Below, one piece after another: positions 7,300-8,953 of a DNA stretch of 8,953 bases (positions within the stretch are counted from its first letter, which is position 1; the number at the start of each line of letters is the position of its first letter). The DNA comes from Rhizobiaceae bacterium. GTDB taxonomy: Bacteria > Pseudomonadota > Alphaproteobacteria > Rhizobiales > Rhizobiaceae. Location of the stretch: the NCBI GenBank assembly GCA_004299545.1, contig SCRB01000143.1:1-8953 (forward strand), in the 5' to 3' direction. The position numbers were made by a program, and so were the translations under genes. Under the pieces are notes generated by a model. The model was not told the origin of the DNA. It saw nothing but the letters and a program-made list of their open reading frames with translations, and made no database searches.

Positions 7300-7575
7300 T
7301 CACCGCACATCAGCGGCCGTTATCGCGCAGTTGGTTTGCCAACCACGCGAATGGAGCTTTCTCACGGTGTCGTAGACAGAACGCCGCGCCGCGTCGAAGG
7401 CCGCGAGGCTTGCAATCTCCATTGCGTCCAACCCGCCACTTTTACTGGCGGATGGCGCCAACGCATCAGCATCGATGAAGAAAGGCACCTCGAACACGCC
7501 GCCGTGGCCAATGCAACGAACCACATCGTGCTCTTCGTCGAAACTTCGGCTTGGATTGGCGAATTCGAGCGTCAC
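7300..7575 (-). CDS. DUF1488 family protein
   Basis: A 91-residue protein, probably cytoplasmic because it has no signal peptide. It begins MTLEFANPSRSFDEE and continues with VVRCIGHGG, FEVPFFIDADAL and a final helix-rich part (SLAAFDAARRSVYDTVRKL, ending in TAADVR). This is the usual order of DUF1488 proteins, a short family of unknown function common in Proteobacteria, and the length is typical. I chose the GTG at 7575. The ribosome site GGGAGG (7587-7582) is six bases before it and none at all before the in-frame GTG at 7581, and the family normally begins MTL. It converges on the envelope cluster and lies downstream of the small basic protein gene; no functional link to either is evident. 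Confidence 0.88.
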   Translation of the reverse strand: MTLEFANPSRSFDEEHDVVRCIGHGGVFEVPFFIDADALAPSASKSGGLDAMEIASLAAFDAARRSVYDTVRKLHSRGWQTNCAITAADVR

Positions 7576-7581
7576 GGTCAC

Positions 7582-7588
7582 CCTCCCT
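7582..7588 (-). promoter_or_regulatory. Ribosome binding site of the DUF1488 gene
   Basis: On the minus strand AGGGAGG lies six bases before GTG 7575 and directly abuts the alternative GTG 7581. It therefore supports the shorter start. Confidence 0.6.
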
Positions 7589-7592
7589 TGAT

Positions 7593-7616
7593 CCCGTGAT
7601 CGCGGGGACTGCCCGC
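7593..7616. repeat. Overlapping GC-rich palindromes between two minus-strand genes
   Basis: CCCGTGATCGCGGG (7593-7606) is a near-perfect palindrome. GCGGG (7602-7606) can instead pair with CCCGC (7612-7616) around a five-base loop. They lie between the stop of the 47-residue gene and the DUF1488 start. They could be an operator or a weak stop of the upstream transcript; no T-tract is present. Confidence 0.3.
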
Positions 7617-7625
7617 ATCAACCCA

Positions 7626-7769
7626 TCAGTTTTTCCCCTTGCCGCGCGGGCCATTGGCGTTTGCGGCGGTCTTGACCTGACTACCCAAAGGGTTCTCTAC
7701 CTTCGGAGGAGCCTTCGCCTGCTTCGGTTTTCGGATCTCCCGATTGCTACGCTTTTGTCCCTTGGCCAT
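7626..7769 (-). CDS. Small basic conserved protein (MAKGQKRSNREIRKPK type)
   Basis: A 47-residue, lysine- and arginine-rich protein beginning MAKGQKRSNREIRKPK and ending in GPRGKGKN. It has no signal peptide, no hydrophobic segment and no cysteine, and is likely disordered. Short proteins with this opening are common among Rhizobiales and some other Proteobacteria and are annotated as hypothetical. The charge would allow nucleic-acid or ribosome association, but this is inference from composition alone. I chose ATG 7769 because AAGGA lies eight bases upstream and the recognisable family sequence begins there. The open frame extends a further 36 codons upstream to 7877, but that part looks unlike the family. 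Codons are ordinary for the window. Confidence 0.8.
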   Translation of the reverse strand: MAKGQKRSNREIRKPKQAKAPPKVENPLGSQVKTAANANGPRGKGKN

Positions 7770-8073
7770 GGCCGAATGTCCTTTCGAGAAGGGTTTCACT
7801 TTGATCGTCGGGCGATATACGCGCCGGTTCGAGACTGTCCTCCGTCGCCGGCGCGGCTTCGAGGAAAGCCGGATCAATCGGCACCATCTGCTGTACGGGT
7901 CCCCTCATCGACACTGCCGGCAGATGAATGAAAGTGGCAACACGCCGCGCATTCGGCTCCAGCGTTTGAACGATACAACAAACCGCGCCGAGCGGCGCAA
8001 CCCATTCGCTATCGAAAATTCGGAATGAACTGGTAGGTCTCTGACACCGCGAAAGCCAAATTGGCCAAGCCAA
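7747..8073 (-). CDS. Possible small gene or gene remnant upstream of the basic protein
   Basis: A minus-strand frame stays open for 108 codons and has a protein-like composition, for example FDSEWVAPLGAVCCIV, RRVATFIHLPAVS, VPIDPAFLEAAP and SPDDQSETLLERTF. Its stop overlaps the start of the 47-residue gene by 23 bases, which would allow coupling. Against it, the only start that covers the whole frame is a TTG at 8073 with no ribosome site, and the internal ATGs are also poorly served. I do not recognise a family. It may be a decayed gene that has lost its start, or it may not be coding. Confidence 0.22.
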   Translation of the reverse strand: MAWPIWLSRCQRPTSSFRIFDSEWVAPLGAVCCIVQTLEPNARRVATFIHLPAVSMRGPVQQMVPIDPAFLEAAPATEDSLEPARISPDDQSETLLERTFGHGQGTKA

Positions 8074-8213
8074 CGAGCACCCTATACGTGGGCTTCAATT
8101 GCGGTTCAAACAAGGCCGTAGCCGCTTTATTTTTCTCAAGACGGCGTTCCCGCGACGTGTCAGTTTCCTTTCCAAAAGGGAGCGATTGATCTGGAGTCTG
8201 CCGCTAAATGACG

Positions 8214-8286
8214 AGTGGTTTGTTTCCAGCATTTGCATCCCGTTTGTATCAGGCTGAGAGCAAATGCTGGAAACAGAAAAACCACC
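8214..8286. repeat. Large inverted repeat, unit 1
   Basis: A perfect 16-bp inverted repeat: TGTTTCCAGCATTTGC (8221-8236) and its complement (8260-8275), around a 23-base loop. The stem extends outward as TGGTT (8216-8220) with AACCA (8280-8284) after a four-base bulge. It has no T-tract on the plus side, so it does not look like a terminator. It may be a structured RNA, a dispersed palindromic repeat unit, or a protein-binding site. Confidence 0.75.
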
Positions 8287-8302
8287 AGCAAGTTTATGAT
8301 TT

Positions 8303-8379
8303 TAGTGGATTTTTCAAATTCGACATTCGATTTCGGGGGCGACATGAAGCGGGTATCGAATGTCAAATTCATTCCACTA
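8303..8379. repeat. Large inverted repeat, unit 2
   Basis: An inner perfect 10-bp repeat: GACATTCGAT (8322-8331) and ATCGAATGTC (8355-8364), around a 23-base loop. After one mismatch there are four more pairs (AATT 8317-8320 with 8366-8369). An outer 7-bp repeat follows: TAGTGGA (8303-8309) with TCCACTA (8373-8379). The loop length and the AGTGG outer edge match unit 1. It ends four bases before the proposed -35 box of the cold-shock gene. Confidence 0.72.
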
Positions 8380-8382
8380 GCC

Positions 8383-8411
8383 TTGTGCGGAACGCCATTA
8401 TGCCCTATATT
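8383..8411 (+). promoter_or_regulatory. Candidate sigma-70 promoter of the cold-shock gene
   Basis: TTGTGC (8383-8388) and TATATT (8406-8411) are separated by 17 bases and sit in CTTG...CTATAT contexts, close to the rhizobial housekeeping pattern CTTGAC-N17-CTATAT. Transcription would start near 8418, leaving a leader of about 130 bases before ATG 8547. That is long, as is usual for cspA-type genes. Confidence 0.55.
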
Positions 8412-8417
8412 GCTACC

Positions 8418-8546
8418 CATCGATCTGCTGACGAACTTTGTTTAGCGCCTCGTGGGGCGTGTTCGACGATCTTCTCCTTCACATCGATCCGATGCGGCTG
8501 CGAATGGCGCGGTCGTGCCCCATTGAACGATTGAAAGGAAATCGTC
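8418..8546 (+). promoter_or_regulatory. Long 5' leader of the cold-shock gene
   Basis: If the promoter at 8383-8411 is right, about 130 bases of untranslated leader precede the gene. It contains a small stem-loop, CGCC (8446-8449) with GGCG (8456-8459), and ends with GAAAGGA before the start. Long leaders of cspA-type mRNAs act as temperature-sensitive structures in E. coli; a similar role here is inference. Confidence 0.4.
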
Positions 8547-8756
8547 ATGACCACAGGTATCGTCAAGTTCTTCAACTCCACCAAGGGCTTCGGCTTCATT
8601 CAGCCCGACGATGGCAGCAAAGACGTGTTTGTTCATATCTCCGCTGTCGAGCGTTCGGGAATGAGTACCCTCAACGAGGGTCAGAAGGTGAGCTTTGACG
8701 TGGTAGCGGACCGGAAGTCCGGGAAGAGCGCTGCTGAAAACCTCAAGGCAGCCTAA
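8547..8756 (+). CDS. CspA-family cold-shock protein
   Basis: A 69-residue, single cold-shock-domain protein that binds single-stranded RNA and DNA in the cytoplasm and acts as an RNA chaperone. Both nucleic-acid-binding motifs are intact: RNP1 as KGFGFIQP (about residues 13-20) and RNP2 as DVFVHIS (about 26-32). The usual [14 protein letters not shown] opening, the central EGQKVSFDV strand and the SAAENLKA ending are all present, and the length is normal for the family. AAAGGA lies about eight bases before the ATG. A candidate promoter with a long leader lies upstream and a rho-independent terminator downstream, so it is probably a single-gene transcript. Rhizobia carry several such paralogs, so cold induction of this copy cannot be assumed and I give no specific gene number. 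Confidence 0.96.
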   Translation: MTTGIVKFFNSTKGFGFIQPDDGSKDVFVHISAVERSGMSTLNEGQKVSFDVVADRKSGKSAAENLKAA

Positions 8757-8771
8757 AGCAATCCGTCTCTG

Positions 8772-8787
8772 ATCCGTGACCACGGAT
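8772..8787 (+). other. Short hairpin after the cold-shock gene
   Basis: ATCCGT (8772-8777) and ACGGAT (8782-8787) form a perfect six-pair stem with loop GACC in the 3' untranslated region. There is no T-tract after it, so it is not itself a terminator; it may protect the mRNA end. Confidence 0.4.
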
Positions 8788-8816
8788 GTACTGGCATGGA
8801 TCATTGAGACATTCGG

Positions 8817-8847
8817 AAGGTCGGGGTAATTCCCGGCCTTTTGTTTT
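8817..8847 (+). terminator. Rho-independent terminator of the cold-shock gene
   Basis: AAGGTCGGG (8817-8825) pairs with CCCGGCCTT (8832-8840), with one G-T pair and a six-base loop. The run TTGTTTT (8841-8847) follows. It lies about 60 bp after the cold-shock stop. Confidence 0.85.
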
Positions 8848-8871
8848 CCTCCATGCGGGAAGGGATAGAAG

Positions 8872-8953
8872 ATGCCACGAGGTATGAAGGCTGATAATTT
8901 CTTCAAACCGAAACTATCCGGCTCGGAATCGAAGGCGCAAACCACCACGAACG
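8872..8953 (+). CDS. Small hypothetical protein, 5' part only
   Basis: The first 27 codons of a gene cut by the window edge. The product begins MPRGMKADNFFKPKLSG and continues hydrophilic and basic, with no signal peptide. GGAAGGGA lies about six bases before the ATG, and the start follows the terminator of the cold-shock gene, so it is probably transcribed from its own promoter or by read-through. The ADNFFKP-type opening resembles short hypothetical proteins of Rhizobiales that I recall without a known function. The rest of the gene is outside the window, so length and domains cannot be judged. Confidence 0.6.
   Translation, partial: MPRGMKADNFFKPKLSGSESKAQTTTN

Larger units (their letters stand above)
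7770..8546. other. Long stretch without a convincing gene
   Basis: About 780 bp between the small basic protein gene and the cold-shock gene. From 7770 to 8073 it contains only the doubtful minus-strand frame described separately. From about 8074 to 8213 I see no coding or RNA signal that I can support. From 8214 to 8379 there are two large inverted repeats. From 8383 onward come the candidate cold-shock promoter and its leader. Open frames across the inverted repeats on both strands are by-products of the palindromes. Confidence 0.6.

Noticed and set aside
7435..7455. CCGCCA...TGGCGG hairpin as a terminator or operator
   Set aside because: It lies inside the DUF1488 coding region, has only six pairs and is not followed by a T-tract on either strand.
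8160..8534. Short open frames on both strands across the inverted repeats
   Set aside because: They share pieces such as FPAFA and KCWKQ only because the DNA is palindromic, and none has a good start.
1..8953. CRISPR array, tRNA, rRNA or complete insertion sequence
   Set aside because: No regularly spaced repeats, no tRNA-like cloverleaf or rRNA blocks, and no complete transposase with terminal repeats were seen on either strand.

Overview
The base composition is high-GC. The gene types are a DUF1488 protein, a small basic MAKGQKRSNREIRKPK-type protein, a CspA-like cold-shock protein and DUF4424/LprI-like envelope proteins. Together they suggest an alphaproteobacterium of the Rhizobiales, probably Mesorhizobium or a close relative. 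That placement is inferred from family recall, not from a search.

Layout. (1) An AraC-type regulator (minus strand, 100-1092) is divergent from the large cluster and separated from it by 235 bp. (2) A tight plus-strand cluster runs from 1328 to 7252: a two-segment membrane protein, a secreted two-domain protein, an LprI-like plus repeat-domain protein, a DUF4424 protein, a second and longer LprI-like protein, and a small secreted protein. Every product carries a signal peptide or membrane segments, and junctions are 24-34 bp gaps or overlaps, so this looks like one envelope-directed operon. (3) Two short minus-strand genes follow: DUF1488 (7300-7575) and a 47-residue basic protein (7626-7769). 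(4) A stretch of about 780 bp has no convincing gene. It holds two large adjacent inverted repeats and then a good candidate promoter for the cold-shock gene at 8547-8756. A rho-independent terminator follows that gene, and a partial gene runs off the right edge.

The main biological interest is the periplasmic cluster. Two LprI-like paralogs flank a DUF4424 gene, and all six products appear to be extracytoplasmic. LprI-like domains are named after a mycobacterial lysozyme-inhibitor lipoprotein, so an envelope-protection or peptidoglycan-related role is conceivable, but nothing here proves it. The first LprI-like gene carries an in-frame TGA that removes its last 34 codons. Those codons remain open, align with the end of its paralog, and would end in an ATGA overlap with the DUF4424 start. 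This points to a recent nonsense mutation (TGG to TGA is the simplest change) or a base-call error.

The second unusual structure is the pair of hairpins at 8214-8379, each with a 23-nt loop and an AGTGG-type outer edge, ending just before the cold-shock promoter.
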